The notes under the pieces are model-generated. The model saw only the letters and a list, made by a program, of their open reading frames with translations. It had not been told where the DNA came from and searched no databases. 64,000 bases of DNA from Schistosoma haematobium (taxonomy: Eukaryota; Platyhelminthes; Trematoda; Strigeidida; Schistosomatidae). The DNA lies in the NCBI RefSeq assembly GCF_000699445.3, contig NC_067195.1, positions 80,780,569 through 80,844,568 of the forward strand, in the 5' to 3' direction. The position numbers and the translations under genes are program-made. Each line of letters starts with the position of its first letter. The first letter of the stretch is position 1. Below, piece by piece: positions 46,605 to 57,930 of the stretch.

Positions 46605-47082
46605 CTTCTATAAACTTAAGAGTATTCGGATCCACGACCGAGTACTTTCTTAACTGTTGTATGGAAGGCCTCTTTAAATGCTCTTTAGATCCACATGGAG
46701 TGGTTTGATCCGAATCACATACTTCCATGTCATTTTTAAGGGTTGGGAATTGACTTTTCATAGCACCGTTTTTCTCCATAGAGTCGAATTTATAAATCAT
46801 ATGGATTGAGCTGTCAGGATTTTTTTGTCCTCTAGTAGTTACTGCGTATAGTTTATTATTTCGTTCTGAGCTATTATAACCAGTTTGTCTGATTTTTTCG
46901 GATTCGAACTTCGATTTTGTTTTTAAAGTGGAACGTAGAGGTCGAGAAAAAGAGTTTGGGTTGGGTGGTGTATTGTTTAATTCCACTGATAATCCATCCG
47001 TATTTTTTACTTCTGAATAATTTTTAGTTATTGCAGGAAAAACTAGACATTCTTCATCAGCGTCAGCTTGGCTGATTGACAT
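46605..47082 (-). CDS. Coding exon of an unrecognised minus-strand gene
   Basis: A 159-codon open frame begins MSISQADADEECLVFPAITK and ends DPNTLKFIE just before a donor, AAG followed by GTTAGG (intron from 46604). It is far longer and less AT-driven than surrounding chance frames. The protein is hydrophilic, rich in Ser, Lys, Asn, Thr and Asp, with no membrane segment, signal peptide or domain that I recognise. It has several Pro-rich and basic patches (SFSRPLRSTLKTKSK, HLKRPSIQQLRKY). An in-frame stop lies four codons upstream of the Met. However TATTTAG directly before ACATG could also be an acceptor, so this may be a first coding exon or an internal one. Downstream exons, to the left, were not found. 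Confidence 0.6.
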
Positions 47083-48495
47083 GTCTAAATACTAGGAGTA
47101 ATTTCCGACACATCGGCATGAAAAACAAAATACTGAATAATCACTCTTTAGACTGTCAGCAGTTGAGTCATTGGAAAAGTATGCTGCTTTTTAGTTCGAA
47201 TTGGTATTAAAACTCGCTGTCGACCAATCAGATTGCATGAAATTAAACTTGTCATATCTCCCAAACAGATATCATTAAATGGGACATTGGTTCATTTAAA
47301 CACCGTAAGACAAAAAATGTTAGGAAAGATCTGTATAGTATTTAGAAAGTTTGAGTGGTTATTTCGAAGTACATCTCTCACAAAAACATCTGAGATAGTG
47401 AAAATCATTACCTAAAATTTTAAACCCAGAGTAGAAAAAGTGTGGGATAGTTAAAGATATGTTCAATCTTTTAATTGGATGACCAAAGTCTACCAACAGT
47501 CATGTGTAACAAACTAACCATGTAACTATCAGCCCCTGGCAATCTTTTCTTACAATGAAAAAATATAGAAGTTCAGTGATTAATTTAATAAGTGATATTT
47601 CTACATACAATCTTTTGTTTAAATGCTTCAAGGTTCTCTCATTTTGTGGCTAGTTGCGGAATATACGGGCGTTGGGTCGGTTGTATATACTGTACATATT
47701 TGTGAGTTGTGAAGGCCAGTCAGTTGTATGAACTGCAGTTTCAATAATTCTATGCATGTAAAACGGGAGACAAGTTTGCGCCTTTAAAATTGATCTAATA
47801 AGTGCCTGAATTGACTACCCTACTCGGATTTGTTTGGAGCTACAGTGGAATTATCGTTGATGGATCTATATTTGAAAATATCATCAAAAATGAAAATGAC
47901 TTAACTGTATCTCTATAGTCAGTAGCGGAATTTTTCGTATATAATTCCAGCTAGCAAGTTTCGAAGGTTTGGTTTTTGTTGATAATCATATACTGGTTAA
48001 TGCTAGGCTTATATTTATCGTACCTAATGTGCAATCTTGTTAAAATCCTAATATATGAGATCCTGATTAGACCCTTGACACTATCAACGAGTCTGTCCTG
48101 TTGTACAGGCTAAAACGAGTTCTATTAGTTGTTTGTTTATTACCATTAGCCCTTTATATGAAGCCACAGTGGGTATATATATAGTACAAACACTATATGA
48201 TTCCCGTTTTGTTGGTAACATTCGTGAACGAAGATCTGCCAGGTTAGGATCCCGAAAGACGATCACTTTGTACTATTGATCAGGTTCTTGTAATTTCGTG
48301 TCGGATACTCATCGTTATATTGATAAGTAATACAGTATAGTTGGCTAAGCCCATTAGTGGTTTCTTTGTAAGCATAGCACTTACCTGTAAAAGTATGCTT
48401 TCTGTTGGTCATATATCACTTATTCTACCAACAATATCAAATAGTCGAAAAACTCCCACTGTACTGGTAACTTTCTTGTTTACATCCTCACTTAC
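47083..48495. other. Intergenic or intronic stretch between minus-strand exons
   Basis: The composition is less AT-rich than the first 45 kb and I see no SINE. An open frame at 48084-48266 on the minus strand is preceded by CAATAG, a possible acceptor, but I cannot place it in a protein. A CCAATCA motif at 47224-47230 lies about 145 bp upstream of the Met at 47082. Confidence 0.4.
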
Positions 48496-48710
48496 CAGGG
48501 CTATGTTAATTTATGCTCTGAGTATCCTTGTGGACATAATCAAACTTAATAAACAAAAACGTTCCTTTCAGATGAACTTGGAAGTAGTTAGGTGCAGAAA
48601 CTTTGGAGCATGATGATTGTTTAACCTCAAATTCTTCATAAACCCAGACTATCCCAGCAGGTAAAGCCATGTAACCTCTGTACTTGTACATCTTTCCAAG
48701 TGAAACGAAT
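48496..48710 (-). CDS. AAR2-like protein, second exon (tentative end)
   Basis: The acceptor is strong: a T/C tract then GTTGCCACAG. From 48710 the frame reads FVSLGKMYKYRGYMALPAGI, then VWVYEEFEVKQSS and YFQVHLKGTFLF. The block KYRGYMALPAGIVWVY aligns without gaps to the KFRG-x3-[IL]PPGIHFLHY block of AAR2 family proteins, and YFQVHLKG to the following [FY]F-x-LHQRG strand. AAR2 binds the U5 snRNP protein Prp8 during maturation. An in-frame TAA lies at 48506-48508, ten bases before an ideal donor (CTG, GTAAGT at 48495). So either a weaker upstream donor is used, the sequence has an error, or the copy is disabled. Later exons were not identified. Confidence 0.5.
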
Positions 48711-48937
48711 CTGTGGCAACAGGAAGGAAAAAAACTATCATAGGACCTTAACACAAAGTATTGTCAAAATGAGGATTAAGAACCCATTCTACACACCCTC
48801 AATAAAATCCGACTTCTAGTTATGTTTTTTTGGGCTATCTACCTTCAGAACTCCGTTTTGAATATTACTAGTGTAAACCAACCTTAACGTGCCCTGATCA
48901 TGTAGCTTATTCATGCCCAACGTAGAGTCCAACATTT

Positions 48938-49123
48938 TTATCGGTCTAAGTTGTGACTACGAAATATATCCAACACTTTTAGGGTTGGTGATCGATACTT
49001 CCTTGGTAGATCTATTCTTTTCAATTTAGCAACCGATAGATTTGCCGAATTTTCTTGAGGACAACGCCTCACATCTTTCATTTTGTTCCTGGGTTTCTCG
49101 TAAACGTCATCCTGGATAAGGGA
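48938..49123 (-). other. Candidate coding exon, unassigned
   Basis: After a possible acceptor (TGATTTCACAG) the minus strand stays open for 62 codons with a charged, protein-like composition: SLIQDDVYEKPRNKMKDVRR, then LKRIDLPRKYRSPTLKVLD. It lies between the two AAR2-like exons, yet the AAR2 alignment leaves no room for it. It could belong to an alternative transcript or be chance. No convincing donor is seen; GTAGTC near 48957 is weak. Confidence 0.3.
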
Positions 49124-50878
49124 CTGTGAAATCACTACTATTTTGTCCAGACCACGATAGTATAGTGGTCAGTTAACAGATAATCAGAAGATATTTGAAG
49201 CACTGTCCAATGAGTTGTGAATGTTGTCTAAGCTACATGTTCAGAATTTCCTCAATGTCTCCCTTTCTCGACCAGGACTGTTAAGTACTTATTTAAACCA
49301 GTTTATGTCACAAAAGCTTCTGACTAGTCTTAGTTCAGATTTCGTAGGTGGTAGTTATAAATTGGTTGGACTTCAAATCAGATCAACCTAAGTAAGTTTA
49401 GTGTAGCCTTTAAGGTACGTAGACCAATGTAGGTCAGCTTTGAAGATGCTTCTAGTCCAACTTCTTAATATAAGAAAATCGATCCAACTGGTAACCAAAG
49501 CACATATTGTCTAACAGGTTAATGAACAAGAGTGAAAACGTCCTTTAAGGGGTTCTGTTATGTCTCATTTCATGCTTTCGTTTTTTTTGTAAAACGCTAC
49601 TGTCATAAAGATCACTAAACTATAGCTTCAGGCTTATTTGACATCTAGTTCAATTGTGCTCTTATGGTTGAAATAGAACTAGCCTTCAAACTATTCAATT
49701 ATTTTTATCCTTGAACTATTGCTTGCCTTCTGTGGCAACACGATGTCAACAATGCTGAGGTTTATAGGCCAATGTTTAGACTTGGCAGAAGAAAAGCATG
49801 AACATACTAGCTGAACAAAGCCCCATGGATTGCCCAAAAAGTTACATTATCAAACCTCAGAGACACTGATGGCTGGACTAAGCCGTGTAGAATTTCGTAA
49901 TCAAAATCTTAGGTCCGACACTAAGTGACAGGATTCAAAATTAGTTGCTTCAGTTACGTTTATCCTTCTTTAGGCTTTGTGTATTTATACTATTCAGCAC
50001 CACTTTCCGACTGCATCCGTTTCACACTACCGTTGATACTGTTTAAAATCATTTATCTCTCGTTGTCAGTTCCATCGCTGTATTGACGTGACATTGCCAC
50101 CTTTTTTCAATACACCTTTGTCCCATTTTTTTCTGTTACTGTGCCTAGATAGCACTGATATGACATCAGTATGCTAACTAGGTGTATGTTGAACTATTTA
50201 ACGTTACCCTTTTGGCTTTAATTCTTGGGGACCAAAAGTTTTCCAGTTGTAAATCGTTTTTCTGAAGCGTACATTTGGCTATCCCTGGTTCGAAAAGTTT
50301 CATAATTTTTCAGGGTATCTGTAGTACATGGGTAGTACACAGACATTTCCTGTCTGATACAATCTCAATTCTAATAATGGGATTCTAAAAATCAAACACT
50401 AAGGTCGCCTTGTAGCTCATGCACTGAAATGATCAGATTTTTATGGTTTAGAATCCATTTCCCAATCAGGTCTTAAGTTTGTATCATCTAATGCGTCATC
50501 CACTGACTTTTCTGGCATATCTATACGAGTTTGTTTATGTTTACCCACACAGAGTTACAAGTATTTGGTCATTGTTTACATATTAAAGTTGAAGGGGACT
50601 AGGTATCTTAAGCTATCTTACCCTTCACACCTCAAGTTACGCTTATAAGTTAACCTTAAATATTCTGAGTATAGAATGAACGTAAAACTTTATGATTACG
50701 TATTAGTCCTAGTCGTCACATTACACCAAAGAAAACCAACGAAAAAAGCTGAGGAAATGAAAATACTGATGCAGAAATTGTGTCCTCATGAAAAAAGATG
50801 TTCTCGAAGTATATCCGTGATATGTTCTCTCCAGGACTAGTCAAATTAGCATTTGCGAAAAAAAGTGGTAATTTACAC
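49124..50878 (-). other. Presumed part of first intron of the AAR2-like gene
   Basis: This is unique-looking sequence with no SINE, LINE or open frame that I recognise. Confidence 0.35.
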
Positions 50879-50994
50879 TCCATTTGATACTGGCACCATG
50901 TTTTGATCGAGTAGTCTACGCCTTTGTTCCAATCTGATGGTATTCCGACTAGCTTTGGACGTGTAAGCAGGAATGTGCCGTATGTCGCAATCAT
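50879..50994 (-). CDS. AAR2-like protein, first coding exon
   Basis: The frame opens with ATG at 50994 (in-frame stop upstream at 51022-51024) and reads MIATYGTFLLTRPKLVGIPS, then DWNKGVDYSIKTW. The pattern P-x5-G[IV]DY with a following W matches, with identical spacing, the N-terminal P-x5-GIDY-xx-W of AAR2 homologues. The exon can end at 50879 before GTGTAAAT, giving phase 2, which joins in frame to the exon starting at 48710 (split codon GAA). That donor is not ideal. The human N-terminus is slightly longer. The joined piece is the AAR2 N-terminal domain only. Confidence 0.55.
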
Positions 50995-51678
50995 TGTTGT
51001 GTGATATTCATGACCACACTTTCACACACTCCCTTTACTTTCTGTTCGTTTATTTTATTAATTGATATTAATGAGCTATTTATCATACACTTAGAATACT
51101 AGTACTGTCTCAAGACAATGTTTAGACTCTTTGATCTTCATCTTTTAAAGCTTCTTACAAAACGTGATAAATGTCAACGTTAAGCCAGAGTGCTTAGTTA
51201 TTAACCATTATGCCACGGAATCTAGCGTGCCTGTTTAGATTTGGGCAGCCCGACAGTATGCCTAGATCTCACACAGGGAAAGTTCGGTTCAATTGTTGTT
51301 CATGCACCTGTATTTCGTAATGTTTTACTCATTAAGTTTCAAATAGGAATAAACGAATACCATCCAGCCACAACTCTCGTAGAACTTACTACTCTGTGTT
51401 ATGGTCTTATGACTTATTTCTTGGGACTATTGTGTGTATTTATCGGACTCTTTTTCCTATGACAGTAGTTCAATAATGTTTACTATGTAGCCGAAATGCA
51501 TCTAGATCTTGATTCCTCAGTTATTTCCTTTTTTGGTTCGAATCAATTTCCTCTCACTAGTTTTGTCATTTATTCATCTTTAACTTCAATAGGTCTTCTT
51601 ATTTTTCTAGCCCCATTTGAGCTTTGGCTCTACAACCTGTGTACATACTTGGGATTGGTGAGGGTATCAAGTTAACAC
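50995..51678. promoter_or_regulatory. Putative divergent promoter region
   Basis: The 684 bp between the start of the minus-strand AAR2-like frame and the plus-strand ATG at 51679 contain no transposable element that I can recognise. A CTTATTTTTCTAG site near 51598-51610 could be a splice acceptor for a 5' untranslated exon or spliced leader. No TATA box can be singled out in this AT-rich DNA. Confidence 0.35.
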
Positions 51679-51873
51679 ATGTCAGCTGAAGAGGTGGCTC
51701 GTGTTACTCCAGACCTGACAGGCCTGTTATCTACTTCAATACCACCCCCGGGATTTTCAGTTGGCGGTTCCACAACTTCATTGGGTGATTTGACAATAAC
51801 CACTCCAGGTTCCAGTTCCATTAACTGCAAATCGCTAAGTATTGGTTATCATCCTCATTGGCCTGCTGCACTC
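51679..51873 (+). CDS. Plus-strand Ser/Thr/Asn-rich protein, exon 1
   Basis: ATG at 51679 opens MSAEEVARVTPDLTGLLSTS, followed by a Pro/Gly/Ser/Thr-rich part and ending HPHWPAAL at the donor CTC, GTAGGT (intron from 51874). The exon ends on a complete codon (phase 0), which fits exons 2 to 4. No signal peptide or membrane segment. The protein is not recognised. The low-complexity, disordered style resembles N-terminal regions of RNA-binding or transcription regulators, but that is only an analogy. The first intron is about 6.8 kb and contains a LINE. Confidence 0.7.
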
Positions 51874-54599
51874 GTAGGTTACTGGTTTTGACTAATATTT
51901 TGATATAAATAAAATTCTTAAGACGGTTTCTTATTGTTTTCTCGGAAATGTTTCATTAGAGTGATTTGGAAATCTATTTCAAGATTTGACCTCGATATTT
52001 AATAATCTTTCGTCTTATCAAATCACAGTTATCCAAGTTTTTATCAAACTGTATTGGAAGAATTAATCATTAAACTGCACGATGGTTGACTATTAACAAC
52101 ATGGGTGGGAATTTCACTGTTAAGTTCACAGATGCATGCTGGAAGTGTATCATTATGGCCCACCTTTTTTCCACTTTTGCACTAACAGCTTTTCAAGACT
52201 ATTCATTCTACATTTAAACAATTGTCTTTTCATTTGTTACCTAGTAAAATTGACAATTCTTCTTTCTGTTTCCTGTGTTAATAAACTGTTCAGCACTCCT
52301 CATAGTCATTATGTAAACCTCTGTTAGCGCATATTAAGGTTACCTTCTTGTCTTCGTTCTTGTAGCTTACCGGGGGATGTTTTCAGTCACCCATTTGTTC
52401 TAAAGAAACTTTGTTAGTTCACTGACCTTACTTAACTTTCTGATAAAGATTACTAACAGTCGTTACGGCTATTTGTATGAAAGATTAGAGTCCATCCCCC
52501 AGTAATCATGTAGTTAACCCTTCCTTGAAAGTACCCTCAATGTTTTGATTTTTGAGCCTAATCAAAACGGTATTTTCAGTTTGTCTTTACCATATATACA
52601 TCGGTCTCATCAAAACACGGTTACAGTCCCACTATGCTACAGCTCCGCATGTTAAAACTATTTTCAGACGGCTGTTTATTCTTACTAAGTTTAGGCACTA
52701 AAAGAAAGATTGTAAAACTATCTACTTTTGAGACTACAACAATGGACAGATAGACCATATCGATATTTTTCACCGTTCAATAGCATAACTATCACACTCC
52801 GATAATGAGTTTTTTTGCTCCATATTGGATCCAGGAGAAACAAACTGATCTTGAATAAAATCTCAAGTGTCCCCAAGGTAGAACTAACTAAGCGCTTCGT
52901 CAACCACCAATGGATTGTTCGTCGTAAAGCATTCTGATATTATCTTCAATCCATAATAAAGGCAGCGATGGTCGTTGGCAACCTAAATCCATAGGTTGAA
53001 AAAGAACACGATTCTGAAAGCTCCTGCTAGATTAGTGGGTTTAGAGGTACATCCTAGTATGTTACGAACGCAATAAGAATTAAGAGAAACTTGAATGTTG
53101 GCTATCAAAGCGGTTACTCAGTGGTGACATTAAATACACAGGGCAGCAATTATAAGTAACGATGGACTTAATAAAGCGATTTGAGGCTAATAATTCTTCT
53201 GGTAACGAAGATATCTCTGAGAAAGATGAAATCTTGATCTAGTCTTAAAACTGGTGACCGAAACTGAGCGGAATACTAAAGGGAAATTCAAAACCCTACT
53301 GCTACCCTACAGTCGGCAACTTCTTACCGATGCCCTGAATCGGAGATCGACATCAGGTCTCCGACTCAGTAAGATTTAAACGGCTATAATTAATTTGGAT
53401 CAAGGCTCACTCCTTAGTTTTTCGAGTGGATTTTCGGGTTTAACAGATTGACTTAGTTATTAGTTGGGGTTTGAGCCTTGAATGTAATTGGGTTCCACTG
53501 GTTTCGGTTGCTTATCAGTTACTACAGAAGGCTAGGGATACTTGTGATAATCACATAGGAGTCAGTCTGACTGTGTCTAAACTGTTCACTAATAATCACA
53601 CGGATTGAAATGCTCGAAGTAAAATTCCATGCACGTTTGGGACGTGTACCCCTCACGAAAGCAAAATTTTGCTTCAGCACCGGTCTAAGTCATAACCCAT
53701 TTTAAAACAAAAAGTTAATTGATCGCGTTAACTACTTAATCCATCATGGAAGTTCTAGCATCGGTGGTTGTGGGGTGACAAAATCCTAAAACCTGTACAA
53801 AAAACGTGCTTGGCTCTTGCAAACTTGTTTCACTTGTGAAGCGAGTGAGGTTAATATGCTGTTGTAGACTCTGTCACTACGATATATGTTCTACTTAAGT
53901 AATGACTTGCGTAGGATGAAAGCATTTAACTACGGGCGTCCTCAAAGATTTCCTGGTGCTTGATGAAACCATCGAGGGAGTAATGGTATTTTCTGGCGTA
54001 GAGTAAAATATCGGAATGGGAAGTTGACTGGTTAGTGAACATACCTTCTTCGACTGAAATAATTGGGACAGTTATTATGTACACCCAGTCATTTATAACC
54101 CCGACATTCATTGTTGGTTTACGTAGGATTGGTGGGTATTTCAGAACCATCGGCCTCATTCGCGTCTATGGGAAGAGACTTAGCGACGAAGATCCAATCA
54201 ATAACTAGCCCACGGTTTATGATGTTAGGTGACGTGGTCCAAAATTGGCCATGGTTGCGTCCAGCTCTTTATTGGTTAGTTCTGGTAGAGATCGGCTTCG
54301 TACGTTCGTAACACAGTCAAATTGTACCACGTGTTATGTTTTACTTCCGAGTCCTGATACTGGACATAGTCGAACTGTATTGGACAGTACTTTCCGCTTA
54401 GACTTGCCGAATCTATCTTGTACTTAGTCACCTATGAGCACATGATTATTTTAAAGGTATGGAAAATTGTAAAAGTTAATTCAATTTGATAATATTGTTC
54501 AAGGTAAACTTACTTTAGCCGGAGAAATATTGAAAATTAGGATGTACTGGACAGCTGTTTGATCTCCTATTATTACCAACACTATTCCTACTTCAATAT
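51874..54599 (+). other. Intron 1, part upstream of the LINE
   Basis: No SINE or exon is convincingly present. A minus-strand open frame at 53926-54159 (NDWVYIITVPIISVEEGMF) has protein-like composition and higher GC, but no splice or domain support. Confidence 0.4.
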
Positions 54600-54952
54600 A
54601 TCACTTCCTAAACGTTGCTGCCGCCTTGACGTGGTGGTCGGGCTTGTCTATCATGATGAACCAATCTAGCTATACTGGCTAGAACAATCGTTCATCAAGG
54701 TCCTATCATGCCAGACCGGTCGGTCGGAAAGCGGTAAGACTAAAAGCAACAAACCCAAGGTCCGAGGGCGAAGTACTTGTGGTAGAACCCTTCCATGGTA
54801 TGGGCAGCCGGGAAGTGGTAACCACCCTCGTACCTCTAAAAGAACTTAAGATTACTGTATTCATAATCAATCTTTCTTCAATTCCTATTATTCCTCCTAA
54901 CTCGACTATCAACTTAAAACTTCTTCTATTGACTTCCTCCTCAAGTGTCACC

Positions 54953-55794
54953 ATGGCCAACGATTCTAGTGCGCGAAATACTGTCCCAGGTATACTGAAC
55001 CCTCGCTCCAAACTGCACATTAGAGCCTTCAAGGTACGCACCCTATGCCAAATCTTTGGCTAAAACCCTAGAATCTCGTACCATTGATGTCTGCTGTGTC
55101 TCTGAAACACGCATACAGGATCCTAGTGTGGTCATTCACTTTACCTCACCTCGGCAAAACGGAGAGCCGACGAGATACACCCTCTGTGTATCTGGCGACC
55201 CGACGACTAGTTCTCGTGGACTGGCAGGTGTACTCATAGCACTAAGTACAGGGACAGAACAAGCACTATTAGAGTGGATCCCCGTTAACAGTCGTCTATG
55301 TGCTGTTCGGCTAAACGGCCCCGTAAGAACTCGAAAGGATGGGGACACACATCGTTGCCTTTTCGTCCTTTCTACCTACGCTTCCACTGACCACATCCCG
55401 GATGAAGTGAGAAATGAATTTTACAGAAAGCTTTCTGAGCTTCTTTAAAAAGCTAAACGCTCAGATATACTACTCATGGCAGGTGACTTTAATGCACAAG
55501 TAGGTAGCTTAAACTAAACAGAAAGACATCTAGGTGGGTATTTTGGTATTCCGGCTCAGCGAACAGATAATGGTGACCGTCTACTGCAGTTGTGCTCATA
55601 CAATCGTTTATTCTTACCAAGCACTAATTTTAAGCGTAAAGAGAGACATCGTCTAACATGGCAACCCCCTACACCAAACCAACGATGGACTCAAATAGAC
55701 CATATTGCCATCAGTTATCGTTGGAGAGGCTCGATAGAAGACTGCCGCTCGCTCTGGAGTATATGTTTAGACTCTAGTCATGCTCTAATATAAG
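54953..55794 (+). pseudogene. LINE apurinic-type endonuclease domain (broken)
   Basis: The domain starts MANDSSARNTVPGILNPRSK, followed by the strand IRAFKVRTLCQ. After a frame change near 55056 it reads TIDVCCVSETRIQD (with the catalytic Glu) and YASTDHIPDEVRNEFYRKLS. After a stop at 55446-55448 comes GDFNAQVG, then another stop. The end is RHRLTWQPPTPNQRWTQIDH and DSSHALI. The last block should carry the Ser-Asp-His motif but has Ser-Ser-His, so a catalytic Asp is lost as well. Confidence 0.75.
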
Positions 55795-55819
55795 CACGCA
55801 TTTGCTTGCACCTCACTGA

Positions 55820-57282
55820 ATGCAGAGACCCATTAGAATTGAACTCATTGACGACAAAGCCAAAAGTAGATTCCAGGAACAATCGAGGTCATACTTAGAT
55901 ATTTCTGAAAACGAGGCTGACCCAGATGTTACTTGGAAAGATATACGAACAGTTATGAAAATTATTATTATTATTGATTTAAAGGGTCACGAAAACCAGT
56001 GGATTTCTACTAAGTCTACTGCACTGATAGATTCTCGTAAACTCATCCCGACAGGCTCTGAACACGATGAAGAACGAAAAAAAATCAGGTCTAGGATAAT
56101 CAAAAGTCTAAGGAACGACCGTGAGCAGTGGTCGGCAACAAAAGCAAAAGAGATGAAAAAGGCGGCGGCTATAGGGAACACAAGACAGCTTTACAGACTA
56201 ATAAAGGAAACTGGAATTAATAAGTCAGGTGTAAGTCAGACTATTTCGGAAAAAGGCGACACTCTCATCTGCTCCCAGTCCAGACGTTTAGAACGATGGT
56301 CGGAACATTTTAGGGAACAGTTCAGCTGGCATTCAGCTACTCTACAACTACCCTCCATTCCCAGGTAGTGTGAATGGAACATTGAAGTAGGTCCCAAAAC
56401 TTTAGCTGAAGTTCAAAATGCTATAGTTAATCTGAAACGAGGAAGGGCAGCTGGTCCAGATGGATTCGATCCAGAGGTCTTTAAGGATGGCTATCCAATT
56501 TTAGCGATTAGGTTGACTAATATTTTAGCTAAAATCTGGGAGTTTGACATAATCCTATCTGACTGGTTGCAACCACTGATTATCCCAATATTTAAAAAGA
56601 GGTCAAAATCATCCTGTGACAACCATAGAGGGATTCGTTTGACTAATATAGCATCTAAAATACTAGCCTCAATAATTATCGGACGCCTAACTAAGACTCG
56701 TGAACTGCAGACACGAGAAAATCAGGCTGGCTTCAGACCTGATCGTGGCTGTATTGATCACATATTCACCATTCATCAGGTTTTAGACCACAGGCATGCT
56801 CATCAGCGTCCGACAATGTTAGTTTTTTTGAATTGGAAGCAGCATTTGACTCTGTAGACCGCGAGATTCTGTGTCAGTGTCTGTCATTGAAAGATGTACC
56901 TCAGAAGTACATAAACCTTGTGAAGGCTCTTTACTCGAACACTACCAGTCGAGTCAGTTCTTATGACGAACTGTCATCTGCTTTTGCAACCTCAAGTGGT
57001 TTCCGTCAAGGTTGTCCACTATCACCATTTTTGTTCAACTTCATCATAGAGCTGCCGCTGAAAATAACATTCTCGTCGACTGGATTCTCGGGTATTGATC
57101 TCCTTCCAGGAGGTCCACTTATCGACTTAGAATACACAAATGACATAGTCCTGTTTGGTGAAAACTCTGATAAAATGCAGTCTTCTGGTAGCACTGAGCA
57201 ACAATACCAGGATGTTTGGAATGCGCTTCTCTCCCTCTTAATGCAAGCTGTTGCTTCAGGACTGGTCTGCGTCAACACCTGA
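55820..57282 (+). pseudogene. LINE reverse transcriptase domain (broken, YADD changed)
   Basis: The linker (55820-56368) leads to AAGPDGFDPEVFKDG, then PIFKKRSKSSCDNHRGIRLT and ENQAGFRPDRGC. After a frame change near 56840 it reads FDSVDREILCQCL and FRQGCPLSPFLFNFIIE, then LEYTNDIVLFGE. The active-site motif is YTND instead of YADD, losing the first Asp of the pair. Together with stops at about 56368 and near 57280 the enzyme is dead. Confidence 0.8.
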
Positions 57283-57930
57283 ACTAAGGATATGGAGTGA
57301 ATTAGTCGGACGCGTTAATAACTTCACTTATCTTGGAAGTCTGATAAGCCCTAATGTGTTGGTGTCTGACGAAATCTCATCACGCATTCGAAAAGCTCGT
57401 TTGGCTTTTGCCACCTTAGGTCACCTATGGCGAAGACGAGATATCCGTCTATCAATAAAAGGACGAGTATACTGCGCGGCAGTCCGTTCTGTTTTAATTT
57501 ACGACAGCGAAACATGACCATTAAGAGTAGGTGATACTCGTAAGCTACTAGTGTTTGAGCACAGATGCCTTAGAAATATTGCTGGCGTCTGCTGCGATCA
57601 CCGGGTAAGTAATAGTGAGGTTAGACTCAGGGTATTAGGGAATGATGGTAAATCAGTTGGTGAGGTTGTGAATCTTTATCGAGTAAGATGGTTGGGCCAC
57701 GTGTTACGTATGTCTGAACACCGATTACCATGACGTGCAATGCTAACCGGTGTTGGAGATGGTTGGAAGAAGGTTAGGGTCGGCCAAACCAAAACATGGC
57801 ATCAGTGCTTGAAGTCACTAACTTCTAGTCCAAGCCATGTTGGTAGATGCAGACTACTTGGTTGGGGTCCGCGTGGCTTTCGTAACCAATGGTTGGAGAC
57901 TTGGTGACGTGGCTGAGAATAGATCACAAT
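57251..57930 (+). pseudogene. LINE C-terminal region (broken)
   Basis: It reads LQDWSASTPELRIWSE, NFTYLGSLISPNVLVSDEIS, LWRRRDIRLSIKGRVYCAAV, a stop replacing Trp in SETWPLR, then FEHRCLRNIAGVCCDHRVSN, RVRWLGHVLRMSEHRLP and another stop. It is the same block as in the relics at 19270-19485, 32310-32958 and 61545-62755. Confidence 0.75.

Noticed and set aside
51180..51300. Weak similarity to unit R (CCTGTTTAGATTTGGGCAGC region)
   Set aside because: Too short and too diverged to separate from chance.
53926..54159. A 77-codon minus-strand frame with higher GC inside intron 1
   Set aside because: It looks somewhat protein-like, but no motif, splice site or retroelement match could be shown.
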